Shown: one piece after another, positions 1 to 7,505 of the stretch
How positions within the stretch are numbered: the stretch's first letter is position 1
Layout of the letters: each line of letters starts with the position of its first letter
Assembly (NCBI GenBank): GCA_964434775.1
Contig: CAYSWH010000029.1
Location: forward strand, 1 to 21,728
Direction: 5' to 3'
DNA from: CAYSWH01 sp964434775
Lineage (GTDB): Bacteria > Patescibacteriota > JACMRA01
DNA: 21,728 nucleotides
Made by a program: the position numbers and the translations under genes
The notes under the pieces: model-generated
Told to the model about the DNA's origin: nothing
Seen by the model: only the letters and a program-made list of their open reading frames with translations
The model's database searches: none

Positions 1-353
1 ATAACAACTAAAGGATCATAAATACATAATTTCTCGGTAATCAGCATCCCTGCTCGAAGACCTTTTTTATATAATTTTTCAATCGATTCCTTAAGTTCAT
101 CATCGGTAATTTGATTTACAAATTCAAGCATATAGACTTCTATCCTGCTTAAAGCTTCTTTTAGGTCAACCTTTTGGGCAAAAGTATAATCACCCTCTCC
201 TTTCCTTTGAGATAAACTAGTAAGCCAAAAGTTAAAACTCCCGGGTAATTCTTCGTGACTTCCTATACCCATCAAACGCATATCTTCAACTTTATTGAAG
301 ATTTTATCAAAGCGTATCCTTAATAAAGATTTAGGTTTTCTTACCTCTTCCAT
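1..353 (-). CDS. Partial protein of unknown function (3' end outside window)
   Basis: An open frame runs from an ATG at 353 leftwards off the window edge, giving 117 residues with no stop. It begins MEEVRKPKSLLRIRFDKIF and continues as a charged, mostly helical sequence with no Cys pairs, signal peptide or membrane segment. I do not recognise a family. It lies 71 bases downstream of rarA on the same strand and may be co-transcribed with it. No Shine-Dalgarno precedes the ATG, as for nearly all genes here. The reading frame is clean and the start is plausible, but the C-terminal part needed for identification is missing. Confidence 0.6.
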   Translation of the reverse strand, partial: MEEVRKPKSLLRIRFDKIFNKVEDMRLMGIGSHEELPGSFNFWLTSLSQRKGEGDYTFAQKVDLKEALSRIEVYMLEFVNQITDDELKESIEKLYKKGLRAGMLITEKLCIYDPLVV

Positions 354-424
354 TGCTAGTTGTCATGCTTGTATTAGAATTCTTCCCAAAATTAATTCAC
401 AAATTCACATTTTTTACAAGCGTT

Positions 425-1660
425 TTATAAACTGCCGGTAAAATAATCCCTCCCCTTTAGTTTATCCGGAAAGCATTCTTGCTCCGATTTTTTCCCTTCC
501 AATTCATGATCGTATTCATAGCCTTTGCCGTAACCCAGATTTTTCATTAGTTTGGTTGGAGCGTTGCGAAAGTGCATCGGCACAGGTAGGTTGCCGTATT
601 GCTGGACATCTTGACGAGCCATACTGACTGCCAAATAGGCTTTGTTGGATTTAGGGGCTTTGGCTAGGTACTCGGCAAGTTGGGCTAAAGCGGTGTCACA
701 TTCCGGCATACCTAGTTTGTGGCAGGTATCGTACACGGAATTGGCTAAAAGTAGGGCTGTTGGTGAAGCGTTGCCTATATCTTCGCTGGCAAAACGAACC
801 AATCTTCTGGCAATATAGAGAGGGTCTTCTCCGGCTTCCAACATCCTCATAATCCAGTAAACTGCCGCCGAGGGGTTGGATGAGCGTAAACTTTTGTGAA
901 CTGCCGAAATAAGGTTAAAATGCTCTTCTCCGTATTTGTCGTGCTGTAAGTACTTCTGGACTGATTGTGCAATAACTTCTTTGTCAATTTTACCCTGTTT
1001 GAGCTGAAAAGCAATTTCCAGACTATTAAGTCCAAAGCGAAGATCGCCGTTAGCCAAGTTAGCGAGCAAATCTAAAGACTGCTTTTCTTTATTGCTAAAG
1101 TTTGGTTTTTTTTGTGAGTTAGTCTCATGGGAAATTTTTGTGAAGTTTTGTTTGAGGTATTTCAAGCCCATATGCAAGCCTTCCAAGATTTCAGTTTCAT
1201 CTAAAGGTTTAAAAACAAAAACCCTGGTTCTGGAAAGTAAGGCGGAATTGACCGTAAAACTGGGATTTTCCGTCGTAGCTCCAATCAAAGTAATCACCCC
1301 TGATTCAACAAATGGTAGAAGTGCATCTTGCTGAGCTTTGTTCCAGCGGTGGATCTCGTCGATAAAGAGGACTGTTGCCTTCTGCCAGTGAGAATTTTGC
1401 TCTGCTTCCTCCAAAACTTTCTTAAGCTTCTCCTTACCGTCCATGACCGCTGATAATTTACGAAAATTATAACTCTCCGAATCAGCAATAATTTGAGCAA
1501 GTGTAGTCTTGCCCGTCGCCGGCGGACCCCAAAAGATCATACTGGAGATATTTCCTAATTCTAGCATTTTCCTAATCGGACCTTGTTGACCTACCAAATG
1601 CTCTTGGCCGATAAATTCAGTCAAATTTTTAGGTCTTAAGACGGTAGCTAGAGGGGGCAT
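425..1660 (-). CDS. rarA: Replication-associated recombination protein A (RarA/MgsA AAA+ ATPase)
   Basis: RarA is a cytoplasmic clamp-loader-related AAA+ ATPase that acts at stalled replication forks with SSB and recombination factors. The 411-residue protein has the usual order: an N-terminal segment with FIGQEHLVG, Walker A GPPATGKT at about 45-52, Walker B VLFIDE at 97-102, sensor GATTENPSF at 127-135 and the arginine-finger region SRTRVF at 143-148. The C-terminal tetramerisation region carries AGEDPLYIARRLVRFASEDIG and the family-typical PVPMHFRNAPTKLMK. Length is slightly short of typical (about 420-450). The ATG at 1660 immediately precedes the conserved start PPLATVLRPKNL. The gene lies between the partial unknown gene and a divergent gene at 1830; no Shine-Dalgarno is seen. 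Confidence 0.95.
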   Translation of the reverse strand: MPPLATVLRPKNLTEFIGQEHLVGQQGPIRKMLELGNISSMIFWGPPATGKTTLAQIIADSESYNFRKLSAVMDGKEKLKKVLEEAEQNSHWQKATVLFIDEIHRWNKAQQDALLPFVESGVITLIGATTENPSFTVNSALLSRTRVFVFKPLDETEILEGLHMGLKYLKQNFTKISHETNSQKKPNFSNKEKQSLDLLANLANGDLRFGLNSLEIAFQLKQGKIDKEVIAQSVQKYLQHDKYGEEHFNLISAVHKSLRSSNPSAAVYWIMRMLEAGEDPLYIARRLVRFASEDIGNASPTALLLANSVYDTCHKLGMPECDTALAQLAEYLAKAPKSNKAYLAVSMARQDVQQYGNLPVPMHFRNAPTKLMKNLGYGKGYEYDHELEGKKSEQECFPDKLKGRDYFTGSL

Positions 1661-1829
1661 AACTTGTAAATTTCAGGATTTCAAAGGTTAATTCAGTTAG
1701 AATAGATATTTTAGATTTGTCTAAAAAAAATAATTCATGCTAAAAGGAAAGAATCAACCCGCAGACATCAGATCAGATTTACTTTTTGATTAATAATAGG
1801 TATAATTATTAGTAATAATTAATTTTGAG

Positions 1830-3398
1830 ATGGGAATTAAAATAAGAGATCATCCTATAAAAAATAATCTTGGTATAAATACTAAAAGACTACGTCCCGA
1901 AAATTATGAAGAACACAATTATATTCCAGGAGGTATGATACCGTTACTAGATCAACCTGAGCACCCCTCTGCAACTCCAAATATTGCAATATACTTAGAG
2001 CAGCCAATTCCCCAAAATTACCATGATCTTATTCGTAGAGTTCATGCTAAACTTATTCAAAATCCTCAGCTCGACCGTTACCAACAAATCGCTTTAACTA
2101 CTCTTAATCAACGACTGACAATGCAAAGATTCTACGAGTCTCACGACTTATTAACACCAAAATCTACTCAAATAGCTCATGTTGTTTGGAATCAACAACT
2201 TATAGCAATGCATGTATCCCCTGACCTTGAAGAGTTATTGAAGAAAATACCGACAAGTGATGTCCAAGATAAGCCCGAAGGATTTGACGATTTCGGAAGA
2301 AGTAATAGATGCTATGGTGCCGTACTCCACTCGCACTGTTCTTATCATGATGCCGCAGGTCATGTACTTAAGTTAATGACTGCCGAGAGAGGTGGTCAAT
2401 TGGATGACATAACTCCGGACAAGGTGAGAGAATTTGTTGCTAATCATGTCCTTTTTACTGCCTATGAAGTTAGTGATGTGCCGGTGGTTTTTAAACAGGC
2501 TATTTGGATGATGGAAGAGGATATCTTGTTGCAATTGTACAATGAGAGGGGCTTGCTGGATGATTTTAAGAAACTTAAACAAGAAATTTTTAGGCAAAAT
2601 AATAAAGTAACTGCTTTAACTGAAGCAGAGCTTGCTTTTGATCTAACTTCCAAAGTATTAGACATCATCTCCGCAAGGCACGGCTTTACTAGGTTAGCCT
2701 TAAGACAGTCTGGAGATAAGGGAATTCGCCTAATTTCGTCTGACCCCGGTCTTTCTTTACCTGCTTCACAAATGGGTCTAGGGAGTTTATTTACAAAAAT
2801 TCATAAAGACCCTCTTAAGCTTAGCAATTTAGGTTTTTTGTTTGGCTATAGAACTCCCACCCATCCCGGATTTTGTGATCTTTCTAATACCCGTAATTCT
2901 ACCTATCAAATGACACCTGTAGAAGAAATAGCAAATTATATTCTCCAAGATCTAAAGGTATCTGCCGAGGAAGCAGTAATAACAATAAACTTGATTAGAA
3001 AATTTTTAATTGAAGTAGATGTTAACCCAGATAATTATCTTGAGAATCGATTTGTCATCTCCTCCAAAAGTCACAATTCTATCCACGACCAGGAGTCATA
3101 CCTTGCTTATACTCTATTGACTAGAAACAATAAAAGCATAGAAAAGTTCTTTGGGGTGAGTATACCTAAGGAATTACTAGACCCTCTGTGGGAAGCTGTT
3201 CTCAGAGTCAATCAACACATTCCGGCGACATTCTTAGCAACGGACGGGGCATATAATAATCCTGTGGGAGTGAGACAGTTTATTTCAGGTAGACACACTG
3301 TTTTTCAGGGAGATACTAATAGTCAATTTCTTAGAAGAAAGTTAGTAGACAGGCTGGTAGATGAAATAATGGCCTTAGTGGAAAGTCAGAGGAAATAG
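1830..3398 (+). CDS. Orphan 522-residue protein of unknown function with a His/Cys-rich motif
   Basis: The 522-residue frame has ordinary composition and opens divergently from rarA. No family is recognised. The most distinctive stretch is HSHCSYHDAAGH at about 167-178 (His167, His169, Cys170, His173, His178), which could bind a metal; that is inference only. A second conspicuous stretch, around 335-360, reads GFLFGYRTPTHPGFCD followed by NTRNSTYQM and looks like a structured core. There is no signal peptide or membrane segment, so it is probably cytoplasmic. Many acidic-helical segments (225-275) suggest an alpha-rich middle. It lies 90 bases upstream of the ABC-2 permease on the same strand; a functional link is not evident. 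Confidence 0.75.
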   Translation: MGIKIRDHPIKNNLGINTKRLRPENYEEHNYIPGGMIPLLDQPEHPSATPNIAIYLEQPIPQNYHDLIRRVHAKLIQNPQLDRYQQIALTTLNQRLTMQRFYESHDLLTPKSTQIAHVVWNQQLIAMHVSPDLEELLKKIPTSDVQDKPEGFDDFGRSNRCYGAVLHSHCSYHDAAGHVLKLMTAERGGQLDDITPDKVREFVANHVLFTAYEVSDVPVVFKQAIWMMEEDILLQLYNERGLLDDFKKLKQEIFRQNNKVTALTEAELAFDLTSKVLDIISARHGFTRLALRQSGDKGIRLISSDPGLSLPASQMGLGSLFTKIHKDPLKLSNLGFLFGYRTPTHPGFCDLSNTRNSTYQMTPVEEIANYILQDLKVSAEEAVITINLIRKFLIEVDVNPDNYLENRFVISSKSHNSIHDQESYLAYTLLTRNNKSIEKFFGVSIPKELLDPLWEAVLRVNQHIPATFLATDGAYNNPVGVRQFISGRHTVFQGDTNSQFLRRKLVDRLVDEIMALVESQRK

Positions 3399-3488
3399 TT
3401 TGTGAATAATGTATTACACTAAATATAGACCGGTAAAAGGAATATTGCTCTGGACAATTTCCAAATTTTGCTGAATAAATAAAAGACT

Positions 3489-4304
3489 ATGACTCAACCT
3501 ATCCAACTAACCGGCATGGAAAAAATCTTGGGTAGATACTACAAATGGTGGTGCTTATTATCTTTCTCAATCAAATCCGGACTGACTTATCTAATCAGCG
3601 ATGCCCTCTGGATTTTTGGAAAGGTCTCTTCCTTAATTGCTATAATTGCAGTTTGGGTGGTAACTGAAACTCAGAACGGACCGGAAATGATCAACTACTT
3701 AATCGTAGGAAATATTATTTTTAGTATTACGGTAGTCACTTACGCTTGGCCGATAAATTTTGATATTCGGGACGGAACTATAAGTTCAATTCTAATTGTA
3801 CCGACAAATGTTTTTATGCGCTACTTTGTGCTTACCATCTTCCCTACCCTCAGACTTGGACTGATCGGGGCTTTGGTAATTCTCCCTCTAGTATTCTTCT
3901 TTCCGGAATTCGTAAATTTTAATGCAAATATTCTACTTTTAATACCCTTCTTGTTTACTGCCTATATTATCAGGTTTTTCCTGGAACTTATGATTGGTTT
4001 TTCTGCTTTTTGGCTGAGGGATGCCTACGGAGTCATTGACAGCTCCATCGCCTTACAACCCCTAATTGCCGGCTCGTTGATTCCTTTTAATCTTTTTGGG
4101 GATACTTGGTGGAGTCTGATTTTACAATTAAACCCTCTGGCTTTTTCCTTCTACCACCCCATGCAGATTTATCTTGGTAACTATAATAATCAACAAATAC
4201 TACTGACTCTACTGGGTTGCTTCAGTTGGTGTCTTGTGTTATACATTCTAACCAAGGTAGTTTTCCACTTGGGTATGAAGAAGAATGAAAGTGTGGGTTT
4301 GTAA
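3489..4304 (+). CDS. ABC-2 type transporter permease subunit (DUF990-like)
   Basis: This 271-residue integral membrane protein has about six hydrophobic segments (roughly 35-58, 69-88, 113-138, 148-175, 185-203, 236-258). The pattern IRDGTISSILIVPTNVFMRYF after the second segment, and the late GSLIPFNLFGD followed by a PLAFSFYHPMQIYLG-like segment, match the ABC-2 permease family of the DUF990 type (ABC2_membrane_6), which forms exporter channels with a separate ATPase. Such permeases normally occur in pairs next to an ATP-binding gene. Here no ATPase or second permease is present on either side, so the substrate cannot be inferred and the partner must be elsewhere. The ATG at 3489 precedes a short cytoplasmic N-terminus; no Shine-Dalgarno is visible. 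Confidence 0.8.
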   Translation: MTQPIQLTGMEKILGRYYKWWCLLSFSIKSGLTYLISDALWIFGKVSSLIAIIAVWVVTETQNGPEMINYLIVGNIIFSITVVTYAWPINFDIRDGTISSILIVPTNVFMRYFVLTIFPTLRLGLIGALVILPLVFFFPEFVNFNANILLLIPFLFTAYIIRFFLELMIGFSAFWLRDAYGVIDSSIALQPLIAGSLIPFNLFGDTWWSLILQLNPLAFSFYHPMQIYLGNYNNQQILLTLLGCFSWCLVLYILTKVVFHLGMKKNESVGL

Positions 4305-4436
4305 AAAAATTATAAAAAAATTCTCATTTCAATTTACTAATTATTGCTAAATATCGAAAGGATATTGATTCATTGGAGAGAGAACTACCAGCTTTAAGCT
4401 CAGCATATTCGGTCCGAACATAGCCCGTGCACCCTT

Positions 4437-4498
4437 GTCACGGTGAACTTGTTTCGGAATCCCTTCGAAGATAGATCCTGAAATAAATTCAGGATGAC
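4437..4498. repeat. Inverted pair of REP-like palindromes (REPIN-like)
   Basis: The 319-base gap 4305-4623 has no gene but holds two REP-like units in opposite orientation. The plus unit at 4437-4461 contains TGAACTTGTTTC; the inverted unit at 4472-4498 is a hairpin with arms ATCCTGAA (4475-4482) and TTCAGGAT (4488-4495) around five bases. A third, well-preserved copy lies at 9835-9860. A decayed half-site follows near 4532-4547. Head-to-head pairing is the usual REPIN/BIME arrangement. The rest of the gap is AT-rich and featureless. Confidence 0.65.
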
Positions 4499-4623
4499 GT
4501 CGACTTTTTAGGATGACTGTGTGGTAAATTCAGGATTACCAGTTGGCAAGTGACGGAGAAAAATTTGGGAATGTCTAAGTTTAAGAGAGGTAACTATATA
4601 TTAAAACAACTTACAAAAACCCC

Positions 4624-4878
4624 TTATTTTGAACGAAATTCCGCATCTACCGTGTCACCCCTTGCGGATTCCGACCCCTTGTTTTTATCCAAATAATTAC
4701 GAAAAAGCTCCGTCACTAACATCAAAATAATTGCCGCATCGTCCACTTGACCCAGTCCCAAAAAAACATCAGGTATCAAGTCGATAGGACTAATTAAATA
4801 AACCAGCGTTAATCCTATGACAAGCCATTTGTATTTTGGATGCTTTAAAGCCTGCTTATATTGTTCGTAAAGTTGCAT
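4624..4878 (-). CDS. DUF1232 (YkvA-like) small membrane protein
   Basis: The 84-residue protein carries the DUF1232 signature YLISPIDLIPDVFLGLGQVDDAA at about 27-49, with a hydrophobic segment WLVIGLTLVYLISPIDLI that likely inserts in the membrane and a second hydrophobic stretch AAIILMLVTELF. The family is widespread in bacteria and poorly understood; YkvA itself has no firm role. The C-terminal tail (KNKGSESARGDTVDAEFRSK) is charged and probably flexible. The gene is isolated, flanked by repeat-bearing intergenic DNA on both sides, so context does not suggest a partner. The ATG at 4878 is the only sensible start. Confidence 0.85.
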   Translation of the reverse strand: MQLYEQYKQALKHPKYKWLVIGLTLVYLISPIDLIPDVFLGLGQVDDAAIILMLVTELFRNYLDKNKGSESARGDTVDAEFRSK

Positions 4879-5020
4879 ATATCAAAATTTATTTTGTTTT
4901 ATATATTCTTAGTCATTTCACACAAATTCTTTAAATCATTCTCGGGTTATTGTCTACCCGACATTTGAAATTAAAAAATGAATCTTCTTGGATATGTTCC
5001 AAAAAATTAACAATTTAGCG

Positions 5021-5097
5021 GAGACCTCCCGGTATCTATTTTTGATATCCCGATGAAAATTTACAATTGTTATAGCAAAGGGAACTCTCCCTTTTGC
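5021..5097. repeat. Two hairpins downstream of the GyrI-like gene (repeat-like or terminator-like)
   Basis: GAGACCTCCCGGTATC at 5021-5036 is followed by GATATCC at 5044-5050, which can fold back on GGTATC with one bulge. A second, stronger hairpin pairs GCAAAGGGA (5075-5083) with TCCCTTTTGC (5088-5097). The second could end transcription of the minus-strand gene at 5138-5608 but has no U-run on that strand. GAGACCTCCC recurs at 9993-10002 inside another hairpin, suggesting a dispersed repeat. Confidence 0.45.
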
Positions 5098-5137
5098 GAA
5101 AAAGATCAGGTCTATCGTTCCAAATTTGAAAATATAC

Positions 5138-5608
5138 TTACTCCAACCTAAGAGCTACTACCGTCTCTAATTTTTCCGGGGCAACCTCATCCGGATCGTT
5201 GATATAAAATTCATAGACAACCCCTGTATCGCTAACTTCGTTTTCATTCTGCCATGACTCCAAACTCTCATAGGCCTCAGTTAAATCCTCGTACGGACCA
5301 ACAAAAGTTATAGCTGCATACTTGCCTGCAGGTAACTTGGTAGCCTGGATATTCCCTTTGCCCGGTAAATCTTCTTCCACCGGTATACCAACCTCTACAT
5401 CAATTTCTTGTTGATCCATACTATCCATATTGTAGTAAGCCGAATAGGGCATATTTGAAGCCTTTTTTTCAATCTTTTCCAAGTACGTCATGATTTTATT
5501 GATAGCCTCGGCAGTATCGGAGCTAAGATTCTCGGGAGAAGTCTTCAGACGAATAGCCAAGGTAGGTTTAGCCGGGTGCTCTTCAACTATAATTTTACTT
5601 GTAGACAT
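5138..5608 (-). CDS. GyrI-like / AraC effector-binding domain protein
   Basis: The 156-residue protein is a single GyrI-like small-molecule-binding domain (the SOUL/AraC effector-binding fold). Visible family features are the N-terminal strand VEEHPAKPTLAIRLKT, the central MPYSAYYNMDSMDQQEIDVEVGIPV segment (about 53-77), the strand LPAGKYAAITFVGPYEDLTEAYESL with the usual GPYE turn, and the terminal VVYEFYINDP strand. No DNA-binding domain is attached, so this is a stand-alone ligand-binding or hydrolase-type member; some relatives bind or cleave cationic or cyclopropanoid drugs. The gene stands alone, 136 bases downstream of gnd on the same strand. Confidence 0.8.
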   Translation of the reverse strand: MSTSKIIVEEHPAKPTLAIRLKTSPENLSSDTAEAINKIMTYLEKIEKKASNMPYSAYYNMDSMDQQEIDVEVGIPVEEDLPGKGNIQATKLPAGKYAAITFVGPYEDLTEAYESLESWQNENEVSDTGVVYEFYINDPDEVAPEKLETVVALRLE

Positions 5609-5744
5609 ACAACAATACTTTATGTCTTAGTGAAAAAAGTTTTGGGTGAAATTGTCAAAACTTTGTAACCTACCTAAAAATCATCTACTCCGTCATATAA
5701 AAGACTTATAAACATCGCAGAAATAATACTTCTTCAAAAAGGGC

Positions 5745-7166
5745 TTATTTATATGCTCCGTAATCAAGTTTCCAGCCACCGGTAAGATTTTCATTGCTAC
5801 CTATAATTTTATACTGATGAGCTCCAAAATAATCTCTTTGAGCTTGAATTAAGTTACCCGGTAAAGTATCGTTTTCTATTGAACGAATGTAATCTATCAC
5901 TGAATGCATTACCGGCAAAGGGACGGAGGCTAAACTTTGACTTCGTATAAGAGGAGAAAGATCTATTTCCAAAACCTTGTTTCCGGTAAAATAACCAGCA
6001 ATCTCCCTTAATATTTCGGACCTGATAATGCAGCCACCCTGCCATATTCGACATACTTCAGGGATATCAATTCCCAAATATTTTTCCCTGTTGAACTGAT
6101 AAATCAAGTCCAAACCTTGCAGATAACAAACCTCAAAAACAACTGACAAGGCTTCATCCAAATCAGCTATATTTACTTCTTTTTTCTCTTTAGCTAAAGA
6201 CTTTTTCCGGGATTTTGGAACATGAAATGATTGATTTTTTTCAGTAAGAGTTCGAGCAATTACTGCCGCAGCAATTGAGGGTACGGCTACTCCATAGTCC
6301 ATAGCTGTTTCCACGGTCCATTTGCCCGTACCTTTAGCTCCGGTTTTATAATCCAACTTATCCAATAGATATTCGCCGCCTTCGTCCAGAGTGTCCAAAA
6401 TGTCTATAGTTATATCCATAAGAAAACTCTTTTTTGCACCTTCATTAAAATCGATAAAAGCCCGACGTATTTCCTCATTAGAATGATGATTGTATCGTAG
6501 TAAATCGTAAATTTCGGCAATGCCCTGCATCAAAGCATATTCAATTCCGTTATGGACCATCTTTACAAAATGTCCGGCTGAAGCAGCCCCAACATTAGTT
6601 ACACAGGGATTCCCCGCAAAGTCCTTAGCCGCAACTTTTTCCAGGAGAGGCAGCAATTGATCTACACTTTTTTTCTCCCCGCCCGGCATAATACTAGGAC
6701 CATACCTGGCACCTTCTTCTCCGCCACTAAGGCCACAGCCGACAAAATGTATCACTTTAAAAGAACTCAAATCTTTTTCCTTATCTCCCAGCACTTCTTC
6801 CAAACGATATATTTTTCCTTCTCTTAGTTGCACTATTCTTCTTTCGGTATCTTGCCAGTTAGAATTACCACCGTCGATAATAACGTCATCATCACTCAAA
6901 TGGGGATATAACATCTCAATAAAACTATCCACCGGGGCTCCGCTCTTTACCATTAGAATTATCTTTCTCGGTTTTTGCAGACTTTCTATAAATTCTACCA
7001 ACATCTTGTAGCCGGACAAATTGGGAATGTTTTTTCCGATCAGATCCTCGGTTTTTTCATAGCTTCGGTTAAACACACTAACCCGGCAACCGTTGGTCGC
7101 AAAATTTTCTGCCAAATTAGCCCCCATTACTCCCAATCCGATAATTCCGATATCCGCCTTTGCCAT
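5745..7166 (-). CDS. gnd: 6-phosphogluconate dehydrogenase, decarboxylating
   Basis: Gnd oxidises 6-phosphogluconate to ribulose 5-phosphate, CO2 and NADPH in the cytoplasmic pentose phosphate pathway. The 473-residue protein has the Rossmann motif GLGVMG at 10-15, NRS at the NADP-binding strand, VKSGAPVDSFI, IDGGNSNWQDTERR, the substrate motif GCGLSGGEEGARYGPSIMPGG and the catalytic-helix region SAGHFVKMVHNGIEYALMQ. The all-alpha C-terminal domain has IWQGGCIIRSE and QAQRDYFGAHQYK; the last tail is short and variant. Translation probably starts at the ATG at 7166; an in-frame TTG two codons upstream (7172) is less likely. No zwf or pgl is adjacent. A TTGACA box and a perfect dyad lie upstream (7209-7232). 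Confidence 0.95.
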   Translation of the reverse strand: MAKADIGIIGLGVMGANLAENFATNGCRVSVFNRSYEKTEDLIGKNIPNLSGYKMLVEFIESLQKPRKIILMVKSGAPVDSFIEMLYPHLSDDDVIIDGGNSNWQDTERRIVQLREGKIYRLEEVLGDKEKDLSSFKVIHFVGCGLSGGEEGARYGPSIMPGGEKKSVDQLLPLLEKVAAKDFAGNPCVTNVGAASAGHFVKMVHNGIEYALMQGIAEIYDLLRYNHHSNEEIRRAFIDFNEGAKKSFLMDITIDILDTLDEGGEYLLDKLDYKTGAKGTGKWTVETAMDYGVAVPSIAAAVIARTLTEKNQSFHVPKSRKKSLAKEKKEVNIADLDEALSVVFEVCYLQGLDLIYQFNREKYLGIDIPEVCRIWQGGCIIRSEILREIAGYFTGNKVLEIDLSPLIRSQSLASVPLPVMHSVIDYIRSIENDTLPGNLIQAQRDYFGAHQYKIIGSNENLTGGWKLDYGAYK

Positions 7167-7208
7167 AAACAATGCTAATTAAATTTCTTGATATGCATTC
7201 CTAAGCCT

Positions 7209-7232
7209 CCACTCAGAGAGTGGTTTTGTCAA
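7209..7232 (-). promoter_or_regulatory. Possible gnd promoter -35 box with adjacent dyad
   Basis: On the minus strand TTGACA (7232-7227) lies 61 bases before the gnd ATG. Immediately downstream is a perfect dyad, CCACTC-aga-GAGTGG (7209-7223), falling in the expected spacer between -35 and -10. No good -10 is seen at 17 bases, so the promoter is uncertain. The dyad could be an operator. Confidence 0.3.
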
Positions 7233-7335
7233 ACCAAACGATCACACTTTAAAGAGAATTTCTTTAAGATAGCCCTACTCAAGAACAATTGTTAATTAAT
7301 TATTAAACACACTAGAGTATGCGGCAAAATAAAAC

Positions 7336-7372
7336 TTGACTTTTTTGACCTAACCATTTATTCTTATAAGAT
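7336..7372 (+). promoter_or_regulatory. Promoter of the ilvBN operon
   Basis: Overlapping -35 candidates TTGACT (7336-7341) and TTGACC (7345-7350) precede -10 candidates TATTCT (7359-7364, 17-base spacing from the first) and TAAGAT (7367-7372, 16-base spacing from the second). The first pair would start transcription about at 7371, essentially at the leader-peptide ATG. The second would start just inside it. Confidence 0.55.
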
Positions 7373-7423
7373 ATGACAAGAAAAGCTTTAGTGCTGATCC
7401 TGGTACAAACCCCGACATCCTAG
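7373..7423 (+). CDS. Attenuation leader peptide of the ilvBN operon
   Basis: A 16-codon frame encodes MTRKALVLILVQTPTS and stops at TAG (7421-7423). Codons 6-11 (TTA GTG CTG ATC CTG GTA, 7388-7405) are six consecutive branched-chain codons, just what acetolactate synthase helps to make. The stop codon lies inside the first strand of the antiterminator, so a ribosome that finishes the peptide would mask that strand. A ribosome stalled at Leu/Val/Ile codons would leave it free. This is the layout of ilv/leu leader peptides in well-studied bacteria. No Shine-Dalgarno precedes the ATG and the predicted transcription start is nearly at it, so initiation may be leaderless. Confidence 0.75.
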   Translation: MTRKALVLILVQTPTS

Positions 7424-7464
7424 GGAGTTCTTGTTGTTATCAATTATATTTACACTTCTCCCTA
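7419..7464 (+). promoter_or_regulatory. Antiterminator of the ilvBN attenuator
   Basis: CCTAGGGAG occurs twice, at 7419-7427 and 7467-7475. Both copies can pair with CTCCCTA at 7458-7464. Pairing of the first copy (TAGGGAG 7421-7427) with 7458-7464 gives the antiterminator, which is exclusive with the terminator hairpin. The first copy overlaps the leader stop codon. Confidence 0.7.
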
Positions 7465-7482
7465 AGCCTAGGGAGGTTTTTT
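7458..7482 (+). terminator. Rho-independent attenuator terminator upstream of ilvB
   Basis: CTCCCTA (7458-7464), loop AGCC, TAGGGAG (7469-7475), then G and six T (7477-7482). The seven-pair stem plus U-run forms a good intrinsic terminator located 23 bases before the ilvB ATG, where it makes sense only as a conditional stop. Confidence 0.8.
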
Positions 7483-7505
7483 ATTCCGAAGTAATCTTAT
7501 ATTTT

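Noticed and set aside
7431..7505. Extended ilvB start at TTG 7431, adding 25 residues
   Set aside because: The extension overlaps the attenuator terminator, and MKKQRTGAQIL at 7506 matches the normal start of the family.
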